A stretch of 48,109 nt of DNA. It comes from Welwitschia mirabilis. Its lineage: Eukaryota; Gnetophyta; Gnetopsida; Welwitschiales. The notes under the pieces were generated by a model, which saw only the letters and a program-made list of their open reading frames with translations, made no database searches and was not told the DNA's origin. Positions within the stretch are counted from its first letter, which is position 1. Every line of letters starts with the position of its first letter. Location: contig JBOZIK010000001.1 in assembly GCA_051453625.1 (NCBI GenBank), positions 94,252,784 through 94,300,892 on the forward strand, given 5' to 3'. This document shows positions 1 to 10,855 of the stretch, one piece after another. A program made the position numbers and the translations under genes.

Positions 1-385
1 GAAGTGGTGTGGTGGAAGTGGTGGACATTCTGTAATCCTTGTCAGGCCACTGGGTGCATTAATATAATAATAAATAATAATGCTCCACATGTAAATTAAG
101 TTAAATCTTATAACAAGTAATTTTCAAAACCACATAAAAACTATTTTTCATTTAAAATAAATAAATAAAAGTGCAATAATTATAATGATTAATCACTAAA
201 AATTTTCAGTGAGGCAATATTAAGACTGCTACAAAATATGAAGAATTATTAAATAAAGTTTTCTTAAAAAAATTACACCACTAAAAGTTTAAAATAAATA
301 CATGTAATAATTAAATCATCTTGAGGCTCTATAACATTAAGATTTATTTAGATTCTTGGTTCTAAAGTCTGGACGTAATATTACT
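1..385 (-). repeat. 3' LTR of element A, partial (U3 side)
   Basis: Collinear with the U3 end of the LTR at 12407-14041, including the purine-rich GAAGTGGTG units at its left edge and the terminal GTAATATTACGTCCAGAC (minus strand), which matches the other LTR start at about 15 of 19 positions. The rest of the LTR lies outside the window. Confidence 0.7.
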
Positions 386-400
386 CCATCCCTTAAGAGG
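386..400 (-). other. Polypurine tract of element A
   Basis: On the minus strand the bases directly before the LTR start read CCTCTTAAGGGATGG, a short purine-rich tract where plus-strand priming would occur. Confidence 0.45.
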
Positions 401-2711
401 TTTTGTCCTTAAAACTTGAGCTATAAAACATTTATTTTATATTCTCCTAATCATTAAACTAACAAGGTTAAATTAATCTTCCTTTAATGTTATATAAATT
501 GTTAAATAATTTAGAAAATCAAAGATATTGATAATCAAAATAACATCAATCATCTCTTATGTCTAAAATAATCAAGCCTCTAGAAATTTTCTTCTTCCTT
601 TACTCTTCACTTTGACTTCATGGTATATATGTGTATCAATTATAAAACTTTTTTCTATACATCCACTTTCAATCTTCTTCATTGCATAAACTTTCATATC
701 TTTCATGAAATGTTAGGTAAGGGTTACATAGTTTCTTTTGTAAAGGATTTCTAATAACACAGTTGAACATACATGCAGATGGTTGAAAATCATCCAATTT
801 CATAAGCTAAAGTATCTCGATGACCTCCTTGCTTTAACTGAACTAGCTATGAATCCAAAACTATAAAATCAATACTGTAAAACAATAATCTCTTACTCTA
901 AATCGTGATAATGCCTTTAAAGATGTTATGTGGAAATTAGTCATACCTAAATTATAGATCTCTTCCACTCTACATTCCTTGTTGTGTACTTATTTTAATG
1001 CCTTTTTGACACTTCTGCTGTATAATCTAGTTGAATTTTCAATTCAACAGTTAATATGTATAATATAGCATCTTAAAGCCTAATAAGTTAAGGTATTAGA
1101 TATAGAGATTGGTTGATTAATGTCAACAAAAGCAAGTATTTTAGTAAGTAAGATAAGTAATAAATAATTAAATAATGGATCTAACTTTTTTAAGGAAATC
1201 AAATAATAACTTCATAAGGCTAATGCCTATGTAGAGTTCCCCCCCAAGTTACTCTAGTTTAGCAACTAATGTTTTAAAACCTTGGATACCAAATGTTTAT
1301 TTTTTTAGTTTTATAACCATTAAAATCTTAGTTAATAATAAAAAGGTTCATAAAGCTCTTTGATAATTTTATCAAGTAAAATAAAAATTTAACATAATAA
1401 GCTTTACCTCATCTATTATCTTTTAAAGCATCCTTGTTGTTTGCTTAACCTTTTCCATATTTAACCTTACCTTATTAACTTATCTTTATCTTATTTGTAT
1501 AACTCTTAAGTCTCGCTATATTAATAAGCACTAATAATCATACTCTTTAAAAGTCATAGAGTTGGGATCCCTAAAAGTGGATAAGACATATAAAAGAGGG
1601 TAAAAAGTTTATTAGCAAGATTGGCTACTAGGATAGTCTCATAAAGGTTAAAACATAAAAAGGTATTTAATAATCAATGCCAATAGTTTTACATTTTAAT
1701 TAGATAAAGTGTTTTATTCTAGAAAATGTGCTCTCTTCAAGATAATAAAAATTGATCATTATCGTAATCTATCAAGTGATTCTCAAAGGTCATTCACCTA
1801 CAAGGTGCACAAAATGTAGGGAAGCATATGAATTGTCTTTAGTGTAAGCATAAAATCAAATGCCATACCATTATGAGCATGAATATAAGATGACCTTGAC
1901 AATGGGTTTTATAAAGTAAATTCACCAGTAGCAATTTGTAAAAGTAATGTATGTGAGACTAAATTTTTGTTTCTTGGTTGTGTATAGATATACGTGATAC
2001 TAAATTTCTATTTTTAAGTTGTGAATAGATAATAAGTAAGTCATGAAACAAATTAATGTAAGAAATTGTTGATGCAAAATCATCTTCAATAAATAAGCCC
2101 ATTTAAATTAGATTATTTTCTCATGGAAATATCATTCCATAACATAGGAAGTTTATATCCAAGTTTGAAATTCATGCATAAAAATTTAAGGTCATTTCAA
2201 AGATATCTAAGTATGTGGAATTTACTTTCTAGGCCAAATGAACGAACTTGTACTACATCCTACCAGAATAGATTATGCTATATCTTAGCATCAAACTTGA
2301 AGGTTGTTTATTAAAATTAGGAAGTTGCTCTGCTGATGATACTTTTGATGTCAAATTTTTATATATACAAATCTATGTTATCCTTTTAAGTAAGGCTTAA
2401 CTTCTTTCTTAGAGATGCAAAGTGAAGTGTTAGGGAGACCATGGCTAGGGTTAGTCAAAGAAATTAACATGAGTGGTAAATGAGCACATGTTAAGCTTAA
2501 TAGGTATGATTCCATATGGGAGGAGCTTAATGTTATAATATATATGTATATATATATATATATTTGGCTTGGGTAGTTCTTATTTAGAAAATAGTTCCAT
2601 CATAGAACAATAATTATGCTTGTACATTCCCGAGGCTTCACCATGATTTCAAGTTGATCATCGAAGTTAACTAGGCCTCAAAAAATTTAGCACAACACAG
2701 AATATTAATGA
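401..2711. other. Element A interior, no recognisable gene
   Basis: AT-rich sequence with no translation in any frame that I can tie to a protein family. The only open frame here (2123-2314, 63 aa) looks like chance. A run of seven C lies at 1240-1247 and a TA microsatellite at 2537-2564. Confidence 0.5.
2537..2564. repeat. (TA)n microsatellite
   Basis: Alternating T and A, interrupted once by G. Confidence 0.85.
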
Positions 2712-3351
2712 TGATAGGATCGAGAACCCTAGACCCTGGGGGAGGGGGGCGGGGTTGAATAGGTTCTTTACAAAAACTTTAAGCTCAAAAATAACTTAAC
2801 AAAATATAATCATAGATTGAATATAAATGAATAATGAAATCAAGATCATGCATACAAAGGATAAATAAAATAGAATGTAAACCATAAAACAAAAACTATC
2901 AGTTTGGATGCACGTAGAATTTATAATGGTTCGAGAACTCCCATACTCCACTCTCGATGATTAGCTTATCCCAAGCTTGATCTCAGATCTCTGTTACTTC
3001 ACAGGTTTTACCAAGCTCACCTATTAACCCTTACAAGTAGGATTTTCCAGGCTAAGTCTCAATCTTAATAACAGACTTTTGTAGGATAAGTCTCAACCTT
3101 TAACAATAGACTTTTGCAGGATAAGTTTCAATCTTTGAAAATGAATAGAAGTGATGCAATGAAGGCTTCATAGCTCTGATATCACTTATTCATTATTAGT
3201 ACATAAAATGAAGTTCTTCTCCAAATGAATACAGTGATGAGGTCCTTAGATCTCATTTTGAGTGATGTCCTAATCCAAGAATAGATCTCCTAAATCAGAT
3301 ATGAATTAGTACAAAAGATATTCCAATGTAATATGCTACTTGATCCTTTAG

Positions 3352-4008
3352 NNNNNNNNNNNNNNNNNNNNNNNNNNNNNNNNNNNNNNNNNNNNNNNNN
3401 NNNNNNNNNNNNNNNNNNNNNNNNNNNNNNNNNNNNNNNNNNNNNNNNNNNNNNNNNNNNNNNNNNNNNNNNNNNNNNNNNNNNNNNNNNNNNNNNNNNN
3501 NNNNNNNNNNNNNNNNNNNNNNNNNNNNNNNNNNNNNNNNNNNNNNNNNNNNNNNNNNNNNNNNNNNNNNNNNNNNNNNNNNNNNNNNNNNNNNNNNNNN
3601 NNNNNNNNNNNNNNNNNNNNNNNNNNNNNNNNNNNNNNNNNNNNNNNNNNNNNNNNNNNNNNNNNNNNNNNNNNNNNNNNNNNNNNNNNNNNNNNNNNNN
3701 NNNNNNNNNNNNNNNNNNNNNNNNNNNNNNNNNNNNNNNNNNNNNNNNNNNNNNNNNNNNNNNNNNNNNNNNNNNNNNNNNNNNNNNNNNNNNNNNNNNN
3801 NNNNNNNNNNNNNNNNNNNNNNNNNNNNNNNNNNNNNNNNNNNNNNNNNNNNNNNNNNNNNNNNNNNNNNNNNNNNNNNNNNNNNNNNNNNNNNNNNNNN
3901 NNNNNNNNNNNNNNNNNNNNNNNNNNNNNNNNNNNNNNNNNNNNNNNNNNNNNNNNNNNNNNNNNNNNNNNNNNNNNNNNNNNNNNNNNNNNNNNNNNNN
4001 NNNNNNNN
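3352..4008. other. Assembly gap (657 N), probably spurious
   Basis: The 48 bases before the gap (3304-3351) are repeated exactly after it (4009-4056). The sister LTR has the sequence once without interruption (around 9609-9656), so no DNA need be missing. Confidence 0.8.
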
Positions 4009-4119
4009 AATTAGTACAAAAGATATTCCAATGTAATATGCTACTTGATCCTTTAGATCCACAATGAATATACTGATTTAAAAATATACTAAAAGATCTC
4101 TAGGTCATCTCTTTCCTAG

Positions 4120-4130
4120 GTATTTATAAT
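4120..4130 (-). promoter_or_regulatory. TATA box of B 3' LTR
   Basis: ATTATAAATA on the minus strand, downstream of the U3 repeat array and conserved in the other LTR at 9721-9731. Confidence 0.6.
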
Positions 4131-4255
4131 GGAGGGTTACTAGGGTTTGATACAATTGAATTGCGCCTTCAACGGCTATAAATGGCTAGAAAATGGCTAA
4201 GTAATATCTAGGTAATAGATACATAACATCTACAAGATTTACTTTTCCATATCAT

Positions 4256-4620
4256 CCGGTCAACCTCACAAATATCTGGTCGACCCCATAGGAACTCGGT
4301 TGACCCCATCCTGGGTCCGGTTGGTTCCTTGTCTCTCTGTCTGGAACTATGGACTTTATCAGCTTCTCAGGTTTGGTCGACCCCATCTTGGGTCTGGTCG
4401 ACCCCTTTTCTTTTGGTCTGGGACTTGACTGTCAGCTCCTCAAATCTGGTCGACCCCATAAATATCTGGTCAACCTCATTCCTTTCGGTTTGGAACTATT
4501 GGTTCTTGAGATCATAGGTCCGGTCGACCCCTTAATAATCCTATCGATCCTCTGGGTTCAGTTCACTTTTGTTGTTTGCTTCAGATGCGGTCAACTGATC
4601 TAGGATCCGGTTAATCCCTA
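4256..4620 (-). repeat. U3 array of degenerate GGTCGACC repeats
   Basis: About twelve units built on GGTCGACCCC (five exact, the others with C-to-T or G-to-A type changes such as GGTCAACC and GGTTGACC). Spacing alternates between about 21 bases and about 45-54 bases. The core GTCGAC is palindromic. The array lies in U3, upstream of the LTR TATA box. Confidence 0.8.
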
Positions 4621-4772
4621 CTAGAGGTAAACATAACTAAGCAGTTTCTTTCATGCATTTTGGTCCACATCTTTCATCTACAAAACTCAAACTCATCTGC
4701 ACACAATATCTAATAAATTTGAACTACACTAGAGGAATTACTTTAACATCAATTGGTAAATCTAATTTAACA

Positions 4773-4786
4773 ATCTCCCCTTTGAC
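4773..4786 (-). other. Polypurine tract of element B
   Basis: The minus strand reads GTCAAAGGGGAGAT immediately before the LTR start TGTTAAATTAG, the standard arrangement in plant copia elements. Confidence 0.8.
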
Positions 4787-5494
4787 ATTGATGGCAAATA
4801 ATTTAGTGATTTCAAAGATTTAAATAATGTAAACTCATTTACATTAAAAAGTCAAAAAGCTCCCTCGTACATTAAGGCATATACATATGTAAGCAAAAGG
4901 TAAGATAAGTATCTCTTTGACAAACTAGCATAAAATCTTCAATGGTAAATAATAATCATATTTAGGCACTTTTGAAAAATATTTCCCCCCTATGTATTTA
5001 CTAAATGATAAATAATGATAAGCCAAAAATTTCTTAAAACATATTGAGGCATTTTTAATAGACAAATTGTGCTTTTAAATGAGACAATCTTGAATATACA
5101 CAAAATTCTACCAAAATTACTGATCAAAACAACAGTTATGAATTACATATTTAAATGATACCTATTTAAGAACAAACTATAATACCAAATGATAATGTAA
5201 CATATGATAAAAAATATTTTAACTCCTTTTTGCTTGAGATGATAATTTTAATTTTGTTCTAAAGAATATAGCATTCAAGAATATCAAAATAATGCAAAGA
5301 TTACGCTCAAACATAAGATTGAATTTCATTAAAAATAAACTATTACAAAGTTCTATACTGAGAAAGAAAGAAATAAGTGCTCATCAAGAGCATACATCTA
5401 AAAAAATTCCATAAAGAAAGGCAAAAAACTCTCTTTTTGACAACAAGAGTAAAAGAGAGAACAACATAACAAAGATTTGACAGGCAAGAAGGAC
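4787..5494 (-). other. Element B 3' untranslated region
   Basis: Between the extra ORF and the polypurine tract. No coding potential seen. A second purine run (GGGGGGAAATA on the minus strand, near 4985) lies about 200 bases before the main tract. Confidence 0.5.
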
Positions 5495-6535
5495 TTAATC
5501 TGATTCCTCCTCTTCTTCTTCTTCTTTTTTAGATTCCTTCTCTGAATCTTCTTCATCTCCTCCAGTACGAGTAGAGTTGGTACCTTCAGCTAAGGTATTT
5601 GCAATGTCATATCCAACTACTATGAGTACTTCTTTCATATGACTGATGCAAGAGTCAATCCATTTCAAATATAAAAGAGCTTCATCTAGAGATGTTTCCT
5701 TTGGGGTTTCAGAAGGGAATTTCTTCGAAGAAGCAAAAATATGCATGTGAGACAACATCGCATGCCCAGTGGGTGATAGGGGCTGAAGAGTCTCCAAAGA
5801 AGTATGCATATTAACATAGAAATGGTAACAAATTTTAGTGATAAGCATAGAGTAGGGTAGAGCCCAAGTTCTATGGTACTCTAACTATGAATTCAAATTT
5901 TTTAATATTATGGCAGGAGCATCAATAGAATGCTCAGTTCCTACTAAATACATCAAATAAGCTCTATAGCTAGAGGCCTCATCATGATGGTCAGCTAAAG
6001 GCAAAAAACTATAAGTAAAGATCAAGTAAATAAAGCGATATTTAGGAGTCAACAGAGAAGTAGAAATGGTGTGCTTCTAAGAATGCATTTTACCGCAAAT
6101 CTCTCTGGTGACTGCTGTCTTGTCTTTCATTGTATCCCTCAGAGGCCAAAGTTCCTCATAGTCTTCCTGAGAAAGATCGGTCAGCTCAGAAATGAGATCT
6201 GGTATTACTTTGATCCTTCTACCTAAAACTAGGATTTCTAAAGTCCTGGTATTATGATCAAAAGAAGCATTGCACTAAAACACTCTAGTAAGAAAAGGAT
6301 ATGCAAGACCTGAGACATCCAACAAAAGATATATATCTTGATCTCTCAAGATCTGAATAACATCCCTTAGCTCTCTAAGCTGTGATAAAGCTACAGACCG
6401 CTCTTGGCACACAGGTTTCTTTTCAAACTTCTCATAGAACTTGGCTAAGGCTTCTTCAGACATTTCATAAAAGAAGTAAGAAGGTTCCCTTGAAGCACCT
6501 TCCTTTGGGCCTCTCCTAGAAGTGCTTGCTGCCAT
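5495..6535 (-). pseudogene. Extra ORF (aORF) of copia element B, three in-frame stops
   Basis: One frame runs from ATG at 6535 to the stop at 5495, 347 codons, interrupted by only three premature stops (at about residues 87, 154 and 208). The start is supported by an upstream TATA box and a CT-rich leader. The N-terminus is Ser/Arg-rich (MAASTSRRG), followed by a helical, charged region and a central part with a WPLRDTM motif. The C-terminal tail is very acidic, with seven Glu in a row before the final Ser-Asp. It sits after pol and before the 3' LTR, in sense orientation, where some plant copia and gypsy elements carry an additional or env-like ORF. I see no clear signal peptide or membrane segment. 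It may belong to the 'putative plant transposon protein' type of retroelement-associated ORFs; the function is unknown. Confidence 0.6.
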
Positions 6536-6670
6536 TTTGAAACCTTGAAGAGAAGAAAAATTGAGAAAAACACTAGAAATGGTTGCAAAGATTTCTTAAA
6601 CTTGAAGAAACTTAATAGATCTAAAGGCTTGGAGGTACTAGAATGAGATGGAAATGGGTTAGGGTTCTAG

Positions 6671-6872
6671 TTATTTTATAGAATGAAGAAAATAGGGAGG
6701 ATTTTACAAAGAAATTGGGTCCACCAACTATACTTCCACACTGTAATCTGTCAGGTCTAGTCAACTACTCTAACATCCGGTTGCGTTGAGACATGGGTTT
6801 ACAGTACTGTTAGGGTCTGGGCGACCGAGCTTTCAAGCTAGTCGACTGAACCATAGATCTAGTCAACTGCCC
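6671..6872 (-). promoter_or_regulatory. Internal promoter of the extra ORF in B
   Basis: The minus strand has CTATAAAATAA (6671-6681) about 136 bases upstream of the ORF start at 6535, followed by a CT-rich leader. Between 6752 and 6872, upstream of the TATA box, lie about five degenerate GTCGAC-type units (TAGTTGACTAGACC, CGGTCGCCCAGACC, CAGTCGACTAG and similar) like those in the LTR U3 array. It looks like a U3-type promoter inside the element. Confidence 0.5.
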
Positions 6873-6877
6873 TTCAA

Positions 6878-7400
6878 TCAGCCAAGGGACAGTGTACCAA
6901 ACTCCAGATCACTTCTATGAGAGATAGAATGATTATCAGAACTGGAGTTTACATCATAATTAACAGAAAAACATTTAATTTTGTTAATATCTTTCTTGAA
7001 TTGTTGATTTTCATGTATTGATTGATCTAAACTTTCAATATCTAAACTATAAGTATTATGAACATGTTTTGCACATAAAATGACAGCATCTGTTTTCTCA
7101 TTCTCAACTATACATTTAGATTTATTAAAGATTATTATATTTCCTTTGTTACATTGTTGACTAATGCTTAATAAATTATGTTGTAAGCCATCCACATAAA
7201 GTATATTATTGAGATTAGATAATATACCTAATTTAATGCTTCCTGTACCTTTTATTTTTGTTGTTTGGTTATTTCCAAAAATGACTTCTCCACCATTTAT
7301 GCTCTTTAACCTTTGAAAACTTGATTTATCTCCTGCATATGCATTGAACAATCACTATCTAGATACCAACTTTTCATATGAGATTCTCTACAATTTAGCT
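6878..7400 (-). pseudogene. Copia protease end and GAG-pre-integrase remnant (B)
   Basis: The protease active-site region reads WYLDSDCSMHM at about 7345-7378; the family motif is Asp-Ser/Thr-Gly, and here the Gly is Asp. After a frameshift, the frame 7351-6878 gives DKSSFQRLKSINGGEV and then the GAG-pre-integrase core LYVDGLQHNLLSISQ with a following KCIVEN segment, as in copia polyproteins. The frame ends at 6878, beside the GTCGAC-rich promoter of the extra ORF, so the integrase core, RT and RNase H are deleted. Protease would mature Gag-Pol in virus-like particles; this copy cannot do so. Confidence 0.8.
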
Positions 7401-7794
7401 GTGAAACAAAGCTTTAGAGATTATTAGCTTTAACCCACTTAGTCTTATTTGACTTAGGTAGTATATTCTTCTTAGGGATAAATTTAAACGGTAAAGCATT
7501 CACATGATTAGAGGTAAACATCATATATCTAAATTTGCAGAATAGTTTAAAATGACCAACTCTACCATAAAAATTACATAAGATATTGGATACAAACTTA
7601 CTTATTTGGTTGACCTATTTTTGAGAAAATTGTGCTTCAAAACCAATACTTGATTTATCTCCATTTTGCTTTTGTATTCCAAGCATATGTTCCAGTTTAG
7701 ATGAACTACTAAAAAACTTATTTACAAAGAATAAAAGATCATTTACCTAAGTATTTAATCTGAAGTTATCAGCTTTGAGAACTTTGCACTTTTC

Positions 7795-9001
7795 TTATAC
7801 TTCCTCCTTTTCTTTTGTTATGGTCTTTACTAATTTATTCAATTCATTGATTATTTTAGCAAGCTTCTCACATTCTTCATACAATTCTTGACATGTTGCT
7901 TCTAACTCATCTTCCTCCTCATCAATTATATCTAGGTCATCTGATGTTGAAGTACTAGGTACATTCCTGAGAGATGATACTAGAGCCATGAAGAATAATC
8001 TCCTTTCTCTATCTGATCCATGATTTGAGTATTTTTCTTCATCTTCATCATCTTTATTATCTCAAGTTGCCATTAATGAGGTGTTTTTAGGCTTTTTACT
8101 TTTTCTTCAGGTGTTGGGACATTCGTTGGCCATATGTAGATTTCCTTTCCCTTGTCCTGTTCTCTTCTTTGTTTCAGATTGCTTTTCCTTGGATTCCTAC
8201 TTGGTTCGCCTTCCTTTTTCCTGTAGAGAAATCTTTTAAAGTGTCTGGCTAGAAGACCCACCTTGTCATCATTAAGTTCTTCATCCAATTTGTCAGATCT
8301 GTAATCCTCCTGCATACATTTCAAAGCAATACCTTTTCTTCAATTTTTAGTAAATTCAAGTTCATAGGTTTGAAGATTACCTTGAAGTTCTTCTAATGCC
8401 ATTGCATTGATAATTTTGCTTTCTTCGATGGCTATTACTTTTGGTTCAAATCTCTTAGACAAGGATCTCAACACTTTTCTTACCACTTTGCTTTCTTCCA
8501 TATGTTCTCTGAGGCTTGCCATTGAGTTTATTATATCTGTAAGTATAGAAAAAAACTATTGCAAGGTCTCTTCATCATCCATATGAATGTCTTCAAATCT
8601 AAAAATAAGCATTTGCAGTTTGGCTTGTTTACAGTGGATGTTCCTTCATTTGCAACTTCCAAAATATTCCAAGCTTCTTTTGCATGATTACAATTCATAA
8701 TTCTTTTAAATTCATCTATGCACACTGCATAAAAAATAGCATTAAGAGTATGGGCATCTCTTGTGGCTTTGGTTTTATCTATGGGAGTCTATTAGTTTCT
8801 AGATTTGGGAACTAATATGATATTACCATTTGCATCTATCTGAGCTATCATAGGCACAGTATGACCTTTGTAAATGATCTCTTCTACATCGACATCTAAG
8901 GATCTAAGAAAAATCATCAGCCCAGCTTTCCAATAGGAATAGTTTGAATCATCGAACATGGGTGGATGACCAGTTAAAAATCCATTAGTTAGGTTACTCA
9001 T
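7795..9001 (-). pseudogene. Copia gag remnant (B)
   Basis: Five fragments read in order on the minus strand. The N-terminus (9001-8792) gives MSNLTNGFLTGHPPMFD and NYSYWKAGLM, the typical copia gag start. Then come a segment with EAWNILEVANEGTSTV (8725-8531), the helix VVRKVLRSLSKRFEPKV with an IEESK motif (8522-8340), a basic linker (8324-8073) and an acidic, coiled-coil-like end (7989-7795). The CCHC zinc knuckle expected in the linker keeps only its second half (HMANECP); the first Cys pair is gone. Gag would form the particle and bind element RNA. The start at 9001 lies 53 bases inside the PBS. Stops and frameshifts separate the pieces. Confidence 0.85.
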
Positions 9002-9053
9002 TTTTAGGGTTTTTAAGTCTAGATGTGTAAAAATCTCTCAAAGTCTAACTTAC

Positions 9054-9065
9054 ACTCTAATACTA
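9054..9065 (-). other. Primer-binding site of B (tRNA-Met, decayed)
   Basis: The minus strand reads TAGTATTAGAGT two bases after the LTR end, 9 of 12 matches to TGGTATCAGAGC. All three differences are transitions. Confidence 0.7.
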
Positions 9066-9720
9066 AATGATAGGATCGAGAACCATAGAGGAGGGATGAA
9101 TAGGTTCTTTACAAAAACTTTAAACTCAAAACAACTTAAAAAAATCTAATCATAGATTATATATAAATGAATAATGAAATAAATATCATGCATACAAAGG
9201 ATAAATAAAAACAGAATGTAAACCATAAAACAGAAACTATCAGTTTGGATGCATGTAGGATTTATAGTGGTTCAGAAACTCCCCTACTTCACTCTTGATG
9301 ATTAGCTTTTTCCAAGCTTGATCTCGGATCTTTGTTACTTTATAGGTTTTTCCAGGCTCACCTATTAACCCTTACAAGTAGACTTTTACAGGCTAAGTCT
9401 CAACCTTAACAATGGACTTTTGCAGGCTAAGTCTCAACCTTTGACAATGAATAGAAGTAATTAAATGAAGCCTTCATAGCTCTGATACCACTTTTTTAGT
9501 ATTAATACATAGAATAGATCTATTATCTAAATGAATACAGTGATGAGGTCCTTAGATCTGATTCTGAGTGATGTCCTAATCTAAGAATAGATCTCCTAAA
9601 TCAGATATGAATTAGTACAAAAGATATTCCAATGCAATATGCTACTTGATCTTTCAGATCCATAATGAATATATCTATTTGAAAATACACCAAAAGATTT
9701 TTAGGTCTTCTCTTACCTAG

Positions 9721-9731
9721 GTATTTATAAT
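9721..9731 (-). promoter_or_regulatory. TATA box of B 5' LTR
   Basis: ATTATAAATAC on the minus strand, about 605 bases into the LTR and downstream of the GGTCGACC array. It would drive the genomic transcript. Confidence 0.65.
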
Positions 9732-9837
9732 GGAGGGTTACTAGGGTAATTGAATTACACATTTAATGGCTATAAATAACTAGGTAATGGCTAGATAATG
9801 GATACATAACATCTACAAGATTTACTTTTCCATACCA

Positions 9838-10184
9838 TCCGGTCGACCCCATAAATATTCGATCGACCCCATAGGAACTTGGTCGACCCCATCCTAGGTC
9901 TAGTCGACACCTTATCTCTTGGTCTAGAACTATGGCCTTTATTAGCTTCTCAGGTTCGGTCAATCCCATCTTGGATCCGGTTGACTCCTTTCCTTTTGGT
10001 CTAGGACTTGATTGTCAGCTCCTCAAATGCGGTCGATCCCATTCCTCTTAGTCTGGGACTATTGGTTCTTGAGATCACAAGTCTAGTCAACCCCTTAATA
10101 ATCTGGTCGATCCCTCTGGGTTTAGTTCACTTTTGTTGCCTGCTTCAGATGTGGTTAACTCCTCTAGGATCCGGTCGACCCCCA
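9838..10184 (-). repeat. U3 array of GGTCGACC repeats (5' LTR copy)
   Basis: Same architecture as 4256-4620, unit for unit, with different point changes. Individual units decayed independently after insertion while the unit number and spacing stayed the same. Confidence 0.8.
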
Positions 10185-10336
10185 CTAGAGGTAAACATAA
10201 TTAAGTAGTTTCTTTCGTGTATTTTGGTCCACATCTTTCACCTATAAAACTCAAACTTATCTGCATACAATATCTAAAAAATTTGCACTACACTAGAGGA
10301 ATTAGTTTGACATCAATTGGTAAATATAATCTAATA

Positions 10337-10855
10337 GATGCAATGCCCCGAACTTGTTGATCTCCATCCTTGCAGGTGGTCATTCCTTTCTCCAAAACAC
10401 TCAAACAAAGTGCAGACTAAGCGATTATGTTAAAAGAAAAAGATTTTATGGATTAAACCAAAAAAAAAAGTAAATGGACCATAAGAAAGCATGAGCTTCT
10501 AGTGATTTGTAGGGTAGAGTAGGTAAAAGTAATCATGAAGAAGAGCAACAATAAAAGGATGAACTAGAACCATAAAAAGAAAGTGCGCATGTGTTCTATA
10601 TGAGGCAAAGGAGATAAAATATATAAGAATTGCAGAAGAAGATCTTTGACAACTCACACAAAGATGTATGCTCTACACAAGATGAGGCAAGGTAGGTAGG
10701 ATTAGAACTGGAAAAAGAAATTTTATTCTTCTAATTAAGAAATCATTGGTAAGGGATCATTTACATTGGTGTTTTCTTGATTTAACACTCAAGCAGTGGA
10801 CTCAGTGCGTTGCATGTAATTTCTATGCTTTGGATGCTTTGGATGCTTTGTGAAT
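10337..10855. other. Element A interior between B and the P450 fragment, unassigned
   Basis: No recognisable coding sequence. A short tandem of TTTGGATGC-like units lies at 10828-10858, at the edge of the P450 homology. Confidence 0.4.

Larger units (their letters stand above)
2712..4772 (-). repeat. 3' LTR of element B
   Basis: Collinear with 9068-10336. On the minus strand it starts TGTTAAATTAG and ends CCTATCA. The apparent 2061 bp include a 657-base N run and a 48-base duplication at the gap edges; without them the length is about 1356, close to the 1269 of its partner. It also carries a G-rich stretch at 2738-2754 that the partner lacks. Confidence 0.85.
2712..10336 (-). mobile_element. 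Ty1/copia retrotransposon B, nested in A
   Basis: Two direct copies of an LTR (2712-4772 and 9068-10336) flank, in minus-strand order, a tRNA-Met PBS, copia gag, protease plus GAG-pre-integrase, and an extra ORF, ending in the polypurine tract AAAGGGGAGAT. Integrase, reverse transcriptase and RNase H are absent between about 6870 and the extra ORF, so this copy is non-autonomous. All coding parts contain stops or frameshifts. The long LTR, the extra ORF after pol and the GGTCGACC-rich U3 recall large copia elements of the SIRE/Maximus type, but the lineage is inferred. I could not confirm an exact target-site duplication. Confidence 0.85.
9068..10336 (-). repeat. 5' LTR of element B
   Basis: Collinear with 2712-4772 and 1269 bases long. 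On the minus strand it starts TATTAGATTATATTTACC (the terminal TG is decayed to TA) and ends CCTATCA beside the PBS. Confidence 0.85.

Noticed and set aside
3295-4067. Long ORFs of over 240 codons
   Set aside because: Nearly all codons are N from the gap. The same applies to 28188-28977, 25231-25443 and 44268-44498.
4329-4603. Two overlapping plus-strand ORFs rich in VDP and WST repeats
   Set aside because: They are translations of the GGTCGACC array on the antisense side of the LTR; the repeat structure, not selection, keeps the frames open. The same holds for 10008-10208 and 9763-9969.
4256-4620. CRISPR-like array
   Set aside because: The repeats are degenerate, about 10-12 bases, with irregular spacers that are themselves conserved in the other LTR. 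The setting is a plant LTR U3.
2707-10341. Target-site duplication of element B
   Set aside because: The flanks AATGA and GATGC do not match. LTR ends are decayed, so I could not claim a duplication.
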